A stretch of 64,000 nt of DNA. It comes from Cryptomeria japonica (taxonomy: Eukaryota > Streptophyta > Pinopsida > Cupressales > Cupressaceae). The translations under genes and the position numbers were made by a program. Position 1 is the first letter of the stretch. Every line of letters begins with the position of its first letter. Below, one piece after another: positions 24,864 through 36,794 of this stretch. Where the stretch lies: assembly GCF_030272615.1 (NCBI RefSeq), contig NC_081414.1, positions 822,237,896 through 822,301,895 of the forward strand, written 5' to 3'. The notes beneath the pieces are model-generated. The model ran no database searches and was not told the origin of the DNA. It was given only the letters and a program-made list of their open reading frames with translations.

Positions 24864-25109
24864 GTGAGTTCTTAGATTGTATATTTTAGATCATGTCATG
24901 TTATTGTATTGTGGACTTTTTATGATGACACTTGTTATGTTATCCTGGGACTTGTTATTATGTGATTATATATTTGACTTGTTGTTATGTGATTATATAT
25001 AGGACTTTTTATTATGTCATTTCCTTGCTATTATGATATTAGGTTGTGTTATGTGATTTGGTGCACTCTAGTGATTATATATGTGATACATTGTTTTGTT
25101 ATTATGTTG

Positions 25110-25960
25110 TTTATGAAACCAAAATTGTATCTAATGTAGACAAATACATTGTTAAAGGGACAAAGTTAAACAATTATCATGATTAAATATTTAAAAGAGT
25201 TCACACAAGTAACACAAACTTACATGCATATAAATTTGATATGAAAATTATAAAAGGATTATTAATTATAAATGAATCTCATAGAGGAATCCAATAGATT
25301 GATGGCACTAAGGCTAACCAAATTATTAGCAAGGTTTGAATAACATTAACACAAGTAGCACAAACTTACATGCATATAAATTTAAAAGAGTTCACACAAG
25401 TAACACAAACTTACATGCATATAAATTTGATATGAAAATTATAAAAGGATTATTAATTATAAATGAATCTCATAGAGGAATCCAATAGACTGATGGACCT
25501 AAGGCTAACCAAATTATTAGGAATGTTTGAAGAACATTATTCAATGATTTGAAATAAGTAAAGGAAGCTCTGCTATATGGAATAATTACATTGAAATAAG
25601 CAAAGGAAGCTACAAACATAGTATTGACTTTCCTCTTAAGTTGACCACACTACTTTACTAGTGTATTGATGGTTTATTAGTGAAGATAGTAGTGGTTTAC
25701 TAGTTGACTTTCCTCTTAAGTTAACTTACAACTAATCTATGAAGAGATTATGATAAAATAAATATATCATAAAAAATTAGAATTCAATTGTAACACAGTT
25801 ACAATGTGCACATAATAACATTAAGAAGAAGATAACTAATACAATGTTGTTTATGAAACCAAAATTGTATCAAATGTAGACAAATACAATGTTAAAGGGA
25901 CAAAGAAAAACAATTATCATGATTAAATATAAAAGAGTTCACACAAGTAACACAAACTTA
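25110..25960. repeat. Direct repeats in the spacer of element B
   Basis: A 190-bp block starting TTAAAAGAGTTCACACAAGT occurs at 25192 and 25382. Its beginning recurs at 25931, preceded each time or in part by GACAAATACA and CAATTATCATGATTAAATAT (25141-25190 and 25878-25930). No similarity to the satellite of A was seen, so each element carries its own spacer repeats. Confidence 0.8.
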
Positions 25961-26011
25961 CATGCATATAAAATTGATTCAACCTAATGTACCATCTACA
26001 TCCTCTTTCTT

Positions 26012-29000
26012 CTACAATGCGTCTATGATTGCCTCATGCTCTTCTACTGAAAGTGTCCACAATACCTTATTAGCAGGTCTACCTTTATATCTTTCTAATT
26101 TGATGTTTGTTGCCACCACCAAATGAGAATAGTGTATAATCTTCTTTTCTGATTGGTAGTCTTCATAAGTTGGTAAGCCATTCCTTCTTGTTAAGTATTT
26201 GCATAGCCATGTACCAACTACCACAATAGACCCAACTTGATACTGAAAACCATCATCGTCTACTTGATCACATATCAAATTTTCCTTAGGTTCTACACAT
26301 CTAGCTAGCCAATACTCAACCTGCCCATCATTATCCTCAAGTGCAACAACAACATACACATGTCCTAGAAAACAAATTTAAGTATATGTAGAAATAAAAC
26401 TTGTTAGAATTTATAATTCAAATATGAAATCATAAATTATATGACAATACATAAAAATATATAATTTAAAGTTATAAACAATAAATTGAATTAAATTACC
26501 AGGTTGTATGAGGTCTGAAACACGATCATAATCTTCTGATGCAAATGCATGATCGGGGTCTTCATTTCTTCTAACATCTTCATATTGTGTCTCAGTAGGT
26601 GTTAAGGATTTGTGTTGCCATTCTTCGACCCATTCCATATTCTCGCATTCTTCCCATTTACCTACAACACAAAATTGACAAAAACATGCAAGCTCTCTAG
26701 TCCATATAGTCCAAGTGTTAAAATTAGAACTCTTAAATGAATGCCATCTAGCTGACCCATTGATTGTATCACAATCATATCTTGGAAGGATATGCTCCTC
26801 TTTAACTAGCCAGAAGAAACATCTAATTGTAGAGTTCTGACTTGATCCTATGGATAAATTTGCACTACACCAATCCACAATTGCACTTGCATTTTTAAAT
26901 TTAGCCTTTTCCTCGAATTTGAGTTGCTCTTTGTAAAGGGCTCTCTTAACACATGCACTGACACCGTCATGTTCTCCTTGCCCGTGTCCAGCCTCCAAAA
27001 AACTCCACATGTGTTTGATATTAGTTTTCTTATGAATCCTACTCAACCAATAAAACATTCTAGCATTCTTGAATTTCCCTGTGTAATTATTAGACCATAT
27101 TAGATGTTGTGTCATCTAAATTTCTCTCCCTCAAATTCTCAAAAAAGGTCTTGAAGGAAAACTAGACAAACTCAGATGAGTGTAATTTTTTATCACTCAT
27201 ATAGAAATGGTACTCTCAAAATTTTTTGATCCTCTTCTATACTATTTGGTGCATGCCTATAGACAATATGGACAAAAATCAATACTTGCAATAAATTGTA
27301 GTATTGTGATTGGACCTCATCTTGTGGTGCAAGCGTGTAGTTCTCTACAAAATCAACAACCAAAAGTATACTACCAACAAGAAATGTATCCTTACATATT
27401 TGAAACTGACCATCGAGCCATCTAGCATTTTGAGTGTGTTTGACATATTTAAGTACGATGTTACTCTTGACTTCATTTATAAATGCATGAACACTAACTA
27501 TTTCAGTGATTAGATCACATCGTTTTCCAACCTTTCCATCCTTCAGTGGATACTCAACAATTTTAAATCTTTTAACATCAACTAATTGTTGTCCAAAATC
27601 ATTTGAAAGATTTTCATGCAAACATTTATCCAACAATGCAACATTGCCACATATATCACATACACCAGAAACACATGCATTGAAAATAAAATTTTGTTCA
27701 TTTTGTGGGTTGCAAAACAAAATTGAAATAAACTCCTTTATAGTTTCAGGTGGTATATTTATACCACATTCTTGGAACATTCAATTACTATGCATGGTAA
27801 CACGTATATATCGAAATACATCATAATGGTAGCGAAATTAAACATGAGTATTGCAACAACATGCGAATCTTTCCTTGTTAATTCAAACATACCAAGGTTT
27901 ACACTTTTAAAAAGACCTTTGACAAATGCTAATAGTCAACACCTTATCATCCAAATTTTTTTTATACATTTCAGTTTGAGTCATCTCCAATAGGTGTTTT
28001 GGATGTGGATCACAAATTTTTGACCCAACTCTTAATTTAGGAACATCTCTAACATTAGGTGATACTCTCATATTATCGTGCCAAAATTTTTCGATCAAAT
28101 TTTTGACTCCACTAGTAAGTTTCATATCAGACCTTGGTAGTCTACCACTAAAAGTCCACAATTTGTTTGCCTGATCAATTTTAAAATTAACTCTTCTTTT
28201 TATAGCTCTTGACAAAGTTTTGCGATGAATATTAAGATATCCACCTATGTTACTCATCATTCTTTTATTAGAAGTTGTTTGGCTTACTAAAGCTATTGTT
28301 ATTGCCCATTGTGCCGCATTTTTATCTTTAGAATGACTTTTCTTTCCAATTGTATCAAAGGTGCTAGCAACAGTCGATACAACTTGTTTTAAAGACTCGT
28401 CCTTCTTCTTGGGTTTGACATAAAAGCCTAACTTCTTCATCACTTTTTGCATTTTAGTCATTTTAATTAGTTGTACCATTAATTGACATTGAAACCCAAA
28501 TTTCTTATTATAAAAAAAATGTCTAAACAATCTATTTGCATGTGTCCTAATCTCTCTCCATGAAACCAAGCCAGGAAGGTTGTCTAGTACATCACTTTTA
28601 ATTTCAAAATTTTCAAGAAGATGATTATCATTCAAACATGTTTCATTTTCAATTGGTGTTTCCATGTCTACATACATATTATTGGTTTTAGTTGCAGGTG
28701 GATTTTCAATTTCAGTTTCACGTTGAGATCTACTTTCATTTGGGGTTTCAATTTGGTTTTTAATTTCAGTTTCAACCTGAGTTCTAATTTCATTTGGGGT
28801 TTGATTTTCAATTAGAATTTCATTTAATAAGTAACCTGCTTCTACTAAATCACCAATTTCTTCATGAGAAAAAACATAGGGTTGTGAAGACATACATGTA
28901 TCCAATAATGGATTAGAAAATGCACCTAAATTAAATGGTTCTATTGTGTTTTGTTCGTCAGCATTTATGGTCTCATTGATGTTCTCCTCTTCTAAAATGA

Positions 29001-29028
29001 TTATGGAACTTGAAGTTCCTTCTATCAT
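26012..29028 (-). pseudogene. Element B transposase, broken
   Basis: Homologue of A's transposase, in the order N-terminus 29028 to C-terminus 26012. It starts MIEGTSSSIIILEEE. The first frame (29028-27907) runs through LPGLVSWREIRTHANRLFRHFF, a basic AIKRR region, KNLIEKFWHDN and DPHPKHLL. A frameshift near 27910 precedes CCCNTHV (about 27865). The next frame (27780-27193) has CDICGN and VVDFVENYT with the first candidate Asp near 27353. The next (27115-26500) has WSNNYTGKFKN and GHGQGEHDG. An intron at about 26368-26499 leads to the C-terminal domain (DDGFQYQVGS, HYSHLVVATN). At the second catalytic position B has Asn (about 27090) where A has Asp, so B is dead there as well as by frameshifts. 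A Cys/His N-terminal motif plus three acidic blocks supports a DDE transposase. Confidence 0.87.
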
Positions 29029-29284
29029 TCTTGATCTTCTCTCTCATTGATGCATTGCCTCCTTCTCCCTATTTGCTGCAATCTACTCAATTGTCAGAAC
29101 CTTCCTTTACCTCTTCCTGCATTAATTTGATCCCATGGCTACACCAATATTTGAATTCAAATCGATTTCCTTACCAAATCGACAATAAGACAAACAAAGA
29201 TAATGATTAATCAAAACATTCTCTTTACAGATCGTACCTATCAGGCAATGATTGAAAAATCATTCAATCATTGGGATTTGTGCT

Positions 29285-29445
29285 TGTGGGCCAGATTTTG
29301 GCCCAACAGATCTTTTCAGAAATGAGTGCCCATTATTGAATGAAATGGTCGCCCGTTTCGTTTTCAATGGGATGAAGCGAAACAAGCATCTGTTTGTTAA
29401 AATTAGGGGCAAGAAACAACCCTTAGCTTTGTTTTTTGCTTCGGG
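29285..29445. repeat. Element B left subterminal box array (diverged)
   Basis: Boxes of the same general form as in A but with a different core: TGAGTGCCCATT, TGGTCGCCCGTTT and GGGCCAGATTTTGGCCC. They occupy the position that the GGGATCCC array has in A, between the terminus and the transposase start. Confidence 0.6.
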
Positions 29446-30099
29446 ATAGGCTTGGTGGGAAAAAGCCTATGCTTGGACCTCCAAAAAAATGACTAAGGTA
29501 AAACGGCATTAGATTTCTACCCTGGCCTAATTTTTTGAGGGCGTTTCTGATTAAATGTTTTGACAAAACAAAAACCCATTAGAGTTTTCAGCATCCAAAT
29601 TTCAGAATTGTAAATTTCATAGTGATAAAATTACTTTTACTATTTTTGTATTATTTATTAATCAAAAGTGGAACCTAAACCTAAATTACCAAGGTTCACA
29701 AAAACTTAATAACTGTTTTGTTTTTAGGATTTTAGAAAAATGAATTATATGACATCAATCTACATACAATTATTTTTAATATTAAAAAAAAATTTGAAAA
29801 ATATGAAATTTTCATCAAATTATGGTGGTCATACACCCGATGTTTTGAAAATATACTTTATTGTTAGTTAAAAATTAATAAATAAAAAAATATTCAATAA
29901 AAAAATAACCAAAAATATTCTCATCAATATTTGGTGTCTTAGGTATCATTTCCCAGAAAGATTTGCAAAAATTCATTTATTTGCATCAAAAAAGGGTGGT
30001 CGTACACATGTGTGGTATGGTCTTGAAACAAGCATTTTGAAATACTAGTTTTTAAACATGCCTACTAAGAAGGGATTTCTAGCATGTGGGTATTAAAAT

Positions 30100-30274
30100 A
30101 AATTACATATTTGAAAAGTAGACTCTGAGCACTACATTTTCTAATACTGAAATTTTTTGAGATTCAATCTCTAAGAGCATCAAATTTTGACATCAATCGA
30201 CAGAAAATTTGAAAAACAGAGAAAACACTTCCACTTTTTGCCCAAAAGTGGGACTCAACTGCTTGCAGCCACCC
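30100..30274 (-). repeat. Element B left terminus and conserved subterminal region
   Basis: Read inward from 30274, GGGTGGCTGCAAGCAGTTGA is followed by a CCACTTTT/AAAAGTGG stem, then AGTATTAGAAAATGTAGTGC and CTTTTCAAATATGTAATTT. All of these recur in the same order at 11749-11930 in A and, more diverged, at 47779-47960 in D. The next four bases outward are ATGT. Confidence 0.85.
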
Positions 30275-30332
30275 ATGTGTATATATAAGGAATTTAATAT
30301 TGCACTATAAATTATACAAATAAATTTGTACC

Positions 30333-31378
30333 TTTGTAGGCTGATCATCGTCTACCCACAGGAGATCAACATATGAAGAGATGACATCAGCATGTGTAGC
30401 CTCCTCAGCATGATCATAACCACCATGGGTAGCATCAACATGTGCAGCCTCCTCAACATCATCATAACCACAATGGGTAGCATCAACATCATCAAAATCA
30501 CCATCTCCTCCAGGGGCAACCTCACTCTATGGACCCCTACATACATCCCCACAACTCGTGCAAACATGTGCTAAGCTGGGGGTAGCCCTCACGTCCTGCA
30601 AGTGTTGTACCAAATTGCCTGACAGGGCACTCAATGAACCTAGACCATAATCCATTGCTCGATGATGGGAAGGTACTGGAACAACTGGTGATGGAAGAGG
30701 ATCCAATGGATCATCGCGCACACGGTTTCTAACCCTGTCGCTCAATTTTGCTCTTGGCCTATCTTGGGGCATGCCTCTCCCAACCCCCTAAAATGATCTA
30801 ATATCAAAGTAATTGGGCTTTTTGCCCAATTCAAATTCGGCCCATAATTTCTTCAAAAAATACATCGAGACCTCATGATTGGAGTGTGGTGGATGGTCAA
30901 AGACCATCCACCACCACTCCCAAAAGTGGCTAGCAATGCCCGAGTGCCTACACCATCGAATAGAGATCCGTGGCTTCTTCGGATCTATCTCTTCACCCAT
31001 CTTAGGGTTCACAAAATATTTTTTCAAATCCATTTTTGTTATTTTCAATTCATTAACTTGTTTGTATGTGAGGCCATCAACGTAAAATGCATGCAATCCC
31101 TCATGCCAACTATGATAGCTATCTAGCTCGCTATCTAATGCCTACACAGACTATACAATGCCTTGCATACTATTTGCAAGGCATAACAACTGAGGCGGTG
31201 GATGAGGCTCACGCCTAATAGTATGAATATCTCTAATCAAAGCATCAATATTCAACCTAATTGTTTGTCTCAACTGATCGAGTGGAGGTAGAGGTGGAGG
31301 TGGAGGTGGTACTAGACCTAATAGCTCATCTCTCTCAAACTCATCCATCATGTGAAAATAATCTTTATATATATACAA
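30333..31378 (-). pseudogene. Element B accessory gene, exon 1
   Basis: Encodes the N-terminal and core parts of the unrecognised accessory protein: MDEFERDELLG from 31348, a proline run, DALIRDIHTIRREPH, ALDSELDSYHSW, FYVDGLTYK, FVNPKMGEEIDPKK, WCRHSG, FWEWWWMVFDHPPHSN, YFLKKLWAEFELG, KPNYFDIRSF and GVGRGMPQDR. These are followed by a CTSCGDVC cluster and acidic/His repeats ending SYVDLLWVDDDQPTK at a GT splice site near 30332. Several in-frame stops occur (two near 31145-31160, one between RSF and GVG). The intron continues to 30278, where the ATGT junction of the inversion lies. The rest of the gene is at 23838-24863 on the other strand. Confidence 0.78.
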
Positions 31379-34289
31379 ACATGAAAATTTATAATTACAA
31401 GTACAAACATGAAAATTTACAAACTTGAAAATTTACAAATACAATTACAAACATGAAAATTTACAATTACAAACTATTTAATTTACATTTCACCTTCCAA
31501 AAAAACTTATAATTAAATAGAATTTGACAACTTAAATATAAAAAAAGGAAACTCACATAGATCTATAATATTATTAATAGGTGGGTAATAATAAGCATCA
31601 TTTAAGAAATATTATCCACTTAAATCAAAGTATAAGAAAAATTCTACAAAATAAAACATCATAATGCCCATGCAACTCAAACAATACTTTTTAACATCTA
31701 AAGATGAATTAGGATAAGTTCCTTCAAAATCATAAAAATAATCATAAGTTAAAGTCATTTAAGTTACATCTATGAACTTGTCAATACATGTACTACTTTG
31801 TTGTGTTCTTTTCTAGAATCATTGGATGATTTAGTGATCGTAACTAGTAGTACTACACTAAGTTGAAGCTTGAATAAATAGTAGGTTCTCTACTCTTGGA
31901 GGAGTTAAAACAAAAAAAAACTGTATTGATCTATATTTGATTCTTATTTTTATTAAATCTGCCACTAGTGTGATTTATTGTCCTCTTAACTTAAATCAAG
32001 CTATGTAAATTTAAAGCCTCGTAACTTTTGATAGAGAGTATATTTTTTCATGCTTCATGTGGCATTGAAAAGGTGGTTCATAAATCTTCATAGATCACAC
32101 AATTATTTTCTAGAATATTCCCTCGTATTTTATATTTTATTTTTTGTGATTTCACATTCTAGTCATTTACTTGGACATCTTGGCACTTGAAAATGATTGT
32201 CTTACATGAGATGAATTTGTTTGATATGTTTTATATGTATTGATTTTATTGATCTTTTAAGTTTGTATTTGAGGAGGTATCATAGGTTTCTCTATTCATC
32301 CTTTTGTGGTAAAATTAGAAAGGGATAATTATGATTCTTTTGTAAAATGGTATCTTGATAAGTTTTAGGTGGTGTAATAATTTTCCTTTTATGTATGGAG
32401 TCATACCTAAACTAGAAACACTAGAAACTATATAATCTTGGTGTAACATCATTGACCATGTAGGAGTGATTTGATCTAGTATCAAGATCATGATTCTATG
32501 TGTATTGCATTGGATATTGATTTCCCCCACACACTTTGGAATAGACTTTAGGAGATCCATGGAGACCCACATATCTCTCCATTCCTAGAGGATCCTATTG
32601 TATATTTTTGCATTCCCTTTATAGATCAAGATCACATACTGTTTGATGGTGATACTTAAGAGGAAATTTATTATATCATATTAAATAATTTATTTACTTA
32701 AGATCAACTTTTATTTACATATTAAATAATTTTCAAAATATATTTTAATTATGTACATCAATTATATCAATTAGAATAAACATTTGGTAATTTGAAATAC
32801 AAGCAATTATCATAAAAAATTTAGAATCAATTCATTCTAAATGTAAAATGATACATACACATATAAATATATAATCAGTTTTTTAAATTAATATATACTT
32901 GGCAAAATAAATTTATATAGAAGTGTAAAATTTTAAGTAATTTAGTGGGGTTTATAATGAAACCTATCCAAGAAAATTTGTCATATATGAGAATAAGATA
33001 TTTTATCTTACCATATAAATTAAGGATCACGACTCACAAGATTGCTATATATCTATGTGTTGTAAACAAAATATGTAAAATACGTACTAATAAAAAACAA
33101 TTTTCTTTATAAAAGAAAAGATATGGACAATTTCCTATAAGATGCAAATGGAAAAAAAATACATAACTCATATACCCTATATAGACACCACCCTCAACTC
33201 TCCCTTCTCATTGGTTCTTATTTTACTATTTCAATTAATGCTTTCACATAATATAATACATTCACTTCTAACACACACTCTACTATTTTCATGTGCATTT
33301 TGCAAACCAACCAACACTTTACTAATATTGCTACAATAATATTGCAATACCTCAAACTCTTGATGTACACCTTCTATTTATACTTTCTTGCTTTCCATTT
33401 GAGGCAAGTAGGTCACTAAGACCAATCCTTTCGAGAAATCAACAAATATTTCTTAGACAACCCTACCTTGATTCTCCCTTAACAATTTTCATGTCCATAA
33501 TTAAAAGGAGTCATAAGATCCATTTTCATAAGCCTACATTAATAATGAACATAATTAGGTTGAAGAAAAACCCCTCTTAGATAAATTTTTTTGTGATGTT
33601 ACCTACCTCCATACTTGTCTCTTCTAGTGCAACTTTCATGAATCCTAGAGTTTATTTTGATTTGTAAATAAATATTTGGTTAAACCTTTTGTAAAATAAA
33701 TTATTATAGGGTTTTTGATCCTTTCCTTTCTCTATATTTATTATACTTATCATCCAATCCAATGGAAAAATACACTCTCCTATAACCAAAAAAAACTAAA
33801 TTTAACTCTAAAAGCTCCAATTAAAAACTAAATATATGTTCCATTTGATACAATAGTGCTAGGAAAAACACCGATCACTGAGCACCATTTAATACCATAA
33901 GCACCAATAACACTCCTTCAAATGTTATAGCACCACCTTTATTAAGTTAATCCATTAAATTAGCATTCTACAAAATGAATGCTAATCTAATGAAATTAAA
34001 ACCATTTATTTAAAAATTATAATTCTCCTTAATAGAGTCCCTATCAAACCTCAATAATAGTTAAGGAACATTAATCCATGGTGTCCAACTCAATTGCTTA
34101 GGACATGAAAACATTAAAATTTCAGACACTAAATATAGCCACCATTATGAATGCTTAAGGTGGTTGATAGCATACATGTTACTCTAAATGTTTTCTTGAG
34201 CTAGGAATCATGGTATATTGCCACTATTGAATCTTAATCCAATGTTGTATTGACCAAGTAATCAACCAAGATAGTCAAATTTCTCTTGG
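31379..34289. other. AT-rich DNA, no supported gene
   Basis: Short repeats of ACAAACATGAAAATTTA lie at 31375-31475, next to the accessory gene. Beyond this no domain, element end or RNA gene was recognised. The minus-strand frame 32315-32572 and the plus-strand frame 33142-33339 have no recognisable content. The right end of B should lie in this interval or just beyond but was not found. Confidence 0.45.
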
Positions 34290-34435
34290 GACTTGTTCAT
34301 TTTTTTCTATTTAGGGTTTAGTGTTCATTTTTTTCTATTTAGGGTTTAGTGTTTTTTTTTTTTGTTTAGGGTTTAGTGTTCATTTTTCTATTTAGGGTTT
34401 ATTGTCTATTTTTTGTGTCTAATGTTTATTGTTCG
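34290..34435. repeat. Minisatellite containing TTTAGGG words
   Basis: Units of about 30-36 bp, TTCATTTTTTTCTATTTAGGGTTTAGTG with variants, are repeated four times. Each carries TTTAGGGTTTA, the plant telomere word. This is separate from the long telomere-like tracts. Confidence 0.8.
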
Positions 34436-34989
34436 TTTACGTTTTTTTTTTGTTTTTTTCATACAGTTTTTACTATTCATATTTTTTGCAGTATTTGAAA
34501 ACTAAAAACTATTTTAAACATGAAATAAAATAAAATAAGTTATGTTGAGGTACTTCTTTGTCTTCATCCACTTCATTTGGACTTTTGAATATGTCTTTCC
34601 ATTTGAAAGGAAATGACAACCTTGAGGTTCTCCATAAGAATTTAAGGGATTAATTGTTGCAATATGCCCATGTATTGATAAAATGATCATTGACATCAAG
34701 AAATATTTGTACACCAATAACCTATCTTTGAGGAGATGCTCTCCAACCACCTCTACATCTACTAAGTATCTTCACTTGATTGTTATCACTTGACTTTATT
34801 CAAATCCTCGCAAGATGGTGTTTGCCATCATTGGAAGTCTTAAGTCTTATTTGGAACAAATTTGATGTTCTTCACAATATAGAAAGTAGTGTTTCTTTAA
34901 TGACTCCCTTTTCGAAGCATCCCACTTTGCCATTACAATTTATACTCTATTCTTTGTCCTGAACGGAATACAAATCTTCTCAAACAGGA

Positions 34990-35900
34990 GCCATTGCAAC
35001 TTCCCTCCTCTGTACTCGCGGATTAATCTTATGTGTGCCTTGCAATCATTGCATGAAATGAGAATATTTGCTTTGGGTATTCTATCATATTGTTACCATG
35101 CCTTTCCAAGGCTTATACAATTCACCTTCATGCCTACCACATCATTAAAATTGTGCTTTGACAGATACCATAACATGTTTCAAACTCTCACCTCGGTGCG
35201 CAGATGTAATTCCATTTGAGATTATGTCATGGATCAATTGATTCTGTCTTATCGTTGGCAGGGAGGATGCTGGAAAAGGTTGTGAAAATCAAACTTGCTC
35301 ATTATCATGCCAAGAGACCACGTTACTGGGAGGGATTTCTATCAAACAATTAACATGTGCCATTTATGTTGGAACACTGTCATCTTAATCTGCCAAAACA
35401 GTTTAGTCAAACAATCCACAAGCTTTGTCCATGATTTCACATTTCCTTCGGGCATTCACGTGAATATTAATGTGAGCATTTCTAATTACAATGGCCTGGA
35501 GGAAGATTATGTTCTCTTGAAGCATTTTGTCAATTATCTCATAGCTTGTTAATCTATTATCTAACACCTCACAAACCTACATGAGATCACATTCCTTTGT
35601 AACATTTCCTCAAACACATACAACTGCTTCCTCATTTGCATATAGTGGGATGACATATCTGAGGCATTTAGTCAAATGGTTTGTTGCCTTGTTAGCAACT
35701 TCACCAGTTCACGTGCATTGTCTATGCTCTCCCTATGCCCATGTTCTACATTTTGTAGATACCTAGCAATCATCGCATTTCATGAGACCACATTTCTTTG
35801 AGGAATTCTGTCAAACTATCCACGTGCGTTGTTTGTGCTTCCATGACGTGCATTCATGTCGATCAAAGCAGCTGCAACTTCCACATCTGGTGAAACCATT
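34990..35900 (-). pseudogene. Decayed PPR-like gene fragment
   Basis: On the minus strand, interrupted frames contain phrases of the PPR signature: MLQRNVIS, KACGLFD, IPPSNVVSWH and IPKANILIS, at roughly regular spacing. In plants these proteins bind organellar RNA and form very large families. No frame stays open for more than about 60 codons, and no start or stop can be defined. The plus-strand frames 35031-35219, 35295-35552 and 35581-35766 are shadows. Confidence 0.55.
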
Positions 35901-35967
35901 TACCTTCAACACATTGATGAACATTCATAACCTATTGTTTGAAGCTCATTTTTAAATTCTTATGAAA

Positions 35968-36184
35968 GAGGTTAAGAATGCTCAATTTTTTAGCATTTCT
36001 AACCTCTTGACAAAGTGGGACCCGCAAGGTTAAGAAATGAGGTTAGAAATGCTCGATTTTTGAGCATTCCTAACCTTTTTGTGATAGGTTAGAAATGCTC
36101 AAAAAGTAAGCATTTCTAACCTTTTTTGACAAAAGGTTGAAAAATGAGGTTAAGAATGCTCAAAAAGTGAGCATTTCTAACCTC
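35968..36184. repeat. Four tandem hairpins, GGTTAGAAATGCTC arms
   Basis: Stem-loops at 35968-36006, 36039-36077, 36086-36122 and 36146-36184 have arms GAGGTTAAGAATGCTC or GGTTAGAAATGCTC pairing with GAGCATTTCTAACC. The layout resembles the subterminal box arrays of the A/B family, but the box sequence is unrelated and no terminus like GGGT was found beside it. Confidence 0.85.
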
Positions 36185-36794
36185 CCGCTTTAACAAACAA
36201 TCGAGTACATCTTGGAAACCATTGGCCACTAAGTGGAATCAAGGAAGAAAGCAATCAATATTTTTAAACAACTTTTTATCGCAAATGACCAGACATATTA
36301 AAATAATTTAAAATATTAAATTATTATTTGAAAAATAATTTAAATATTTTAAATTTATTGCTTTGGCTGGGAAAAATGGCATAACTTTCAAACGGTAGGG
36401 AGTTATGTCCTGAAATTTGAAACACACGTAAATAGTAGGGAAATATATCCACACAATTATGTATGCCTCATGACAAAGCCTTAAATGAGATATTTTAATC
36501 ATTTGGGAGCAACCGACACCAAAAAAAATGAAAGTTTAAAATATGACAAAGTATGAACTGGGTTTAGGTGAAAGTTGGCCACACGATATAAAATGGCGTT
36601 TAGATCCTGATTGTCTAGCTATTTCCCTCAGTTTGTGATCATTTTCAAAATTCTTCCATTTTTTGATATTTTGACTACTAATGACCCTGGGCTACGTTCT
36701 CATTATTTGCGCATAAACTCTCATTGGACCTCTTTCCAACCTTGGGAACAATTTGAAATTCAAATAATAAGTATGCCAAATATGAGGGCAATAG
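36185..36794. other. Unassigned DNA between hairpins and telomere-like tract
   Basis: Contains CACTAAGTGGAATCAAGGAA (36233-36252), loosely reminiscent of the family right end, but without a CCC terminus. No gene is supported. Confidence 0.4.

Larger units (their letters stand above)
23798..31378 (-). mobile_element. Element B: second family member, with inverted left part
   Basis: B consists of an inverted segment (23798-30274: accessory 3' exons, transposase, left terminus) and a non-inverted part (30275 onward: accessory exon 1). Flipping the inverted segment gives the same order as A: terminus, transposase rightwards, accessory gene leftwards. The two breakpoints are transposon ends followed by ACAT and ATGT. 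The left terminus of B, at 30274 read inward, is GGGTGGCTGCAAGCAGTTGA. I could not find B's right terminus between 31.4 and 36.8 kb, so the right limit given here is only the last supported feature. Confidence 0.8.

Noticed and set aside
23798-31378. Interpretation as three nested elements (A inserted in B, B inserted in C)
   Set aside because: It requires lost left halves of two elements. Flipping 23798-30274 explains every piece with two elements, and the inverted ACAT/ATGT at the junctions supports the inversion.
36185-36260. Right terminus of element B
   Set aside because: CACTAAGTGGAATCAAGGAA resembles the inner part of a right end, but the expected CCC-type terminus is not there and the adjacent boxes are unrelated.
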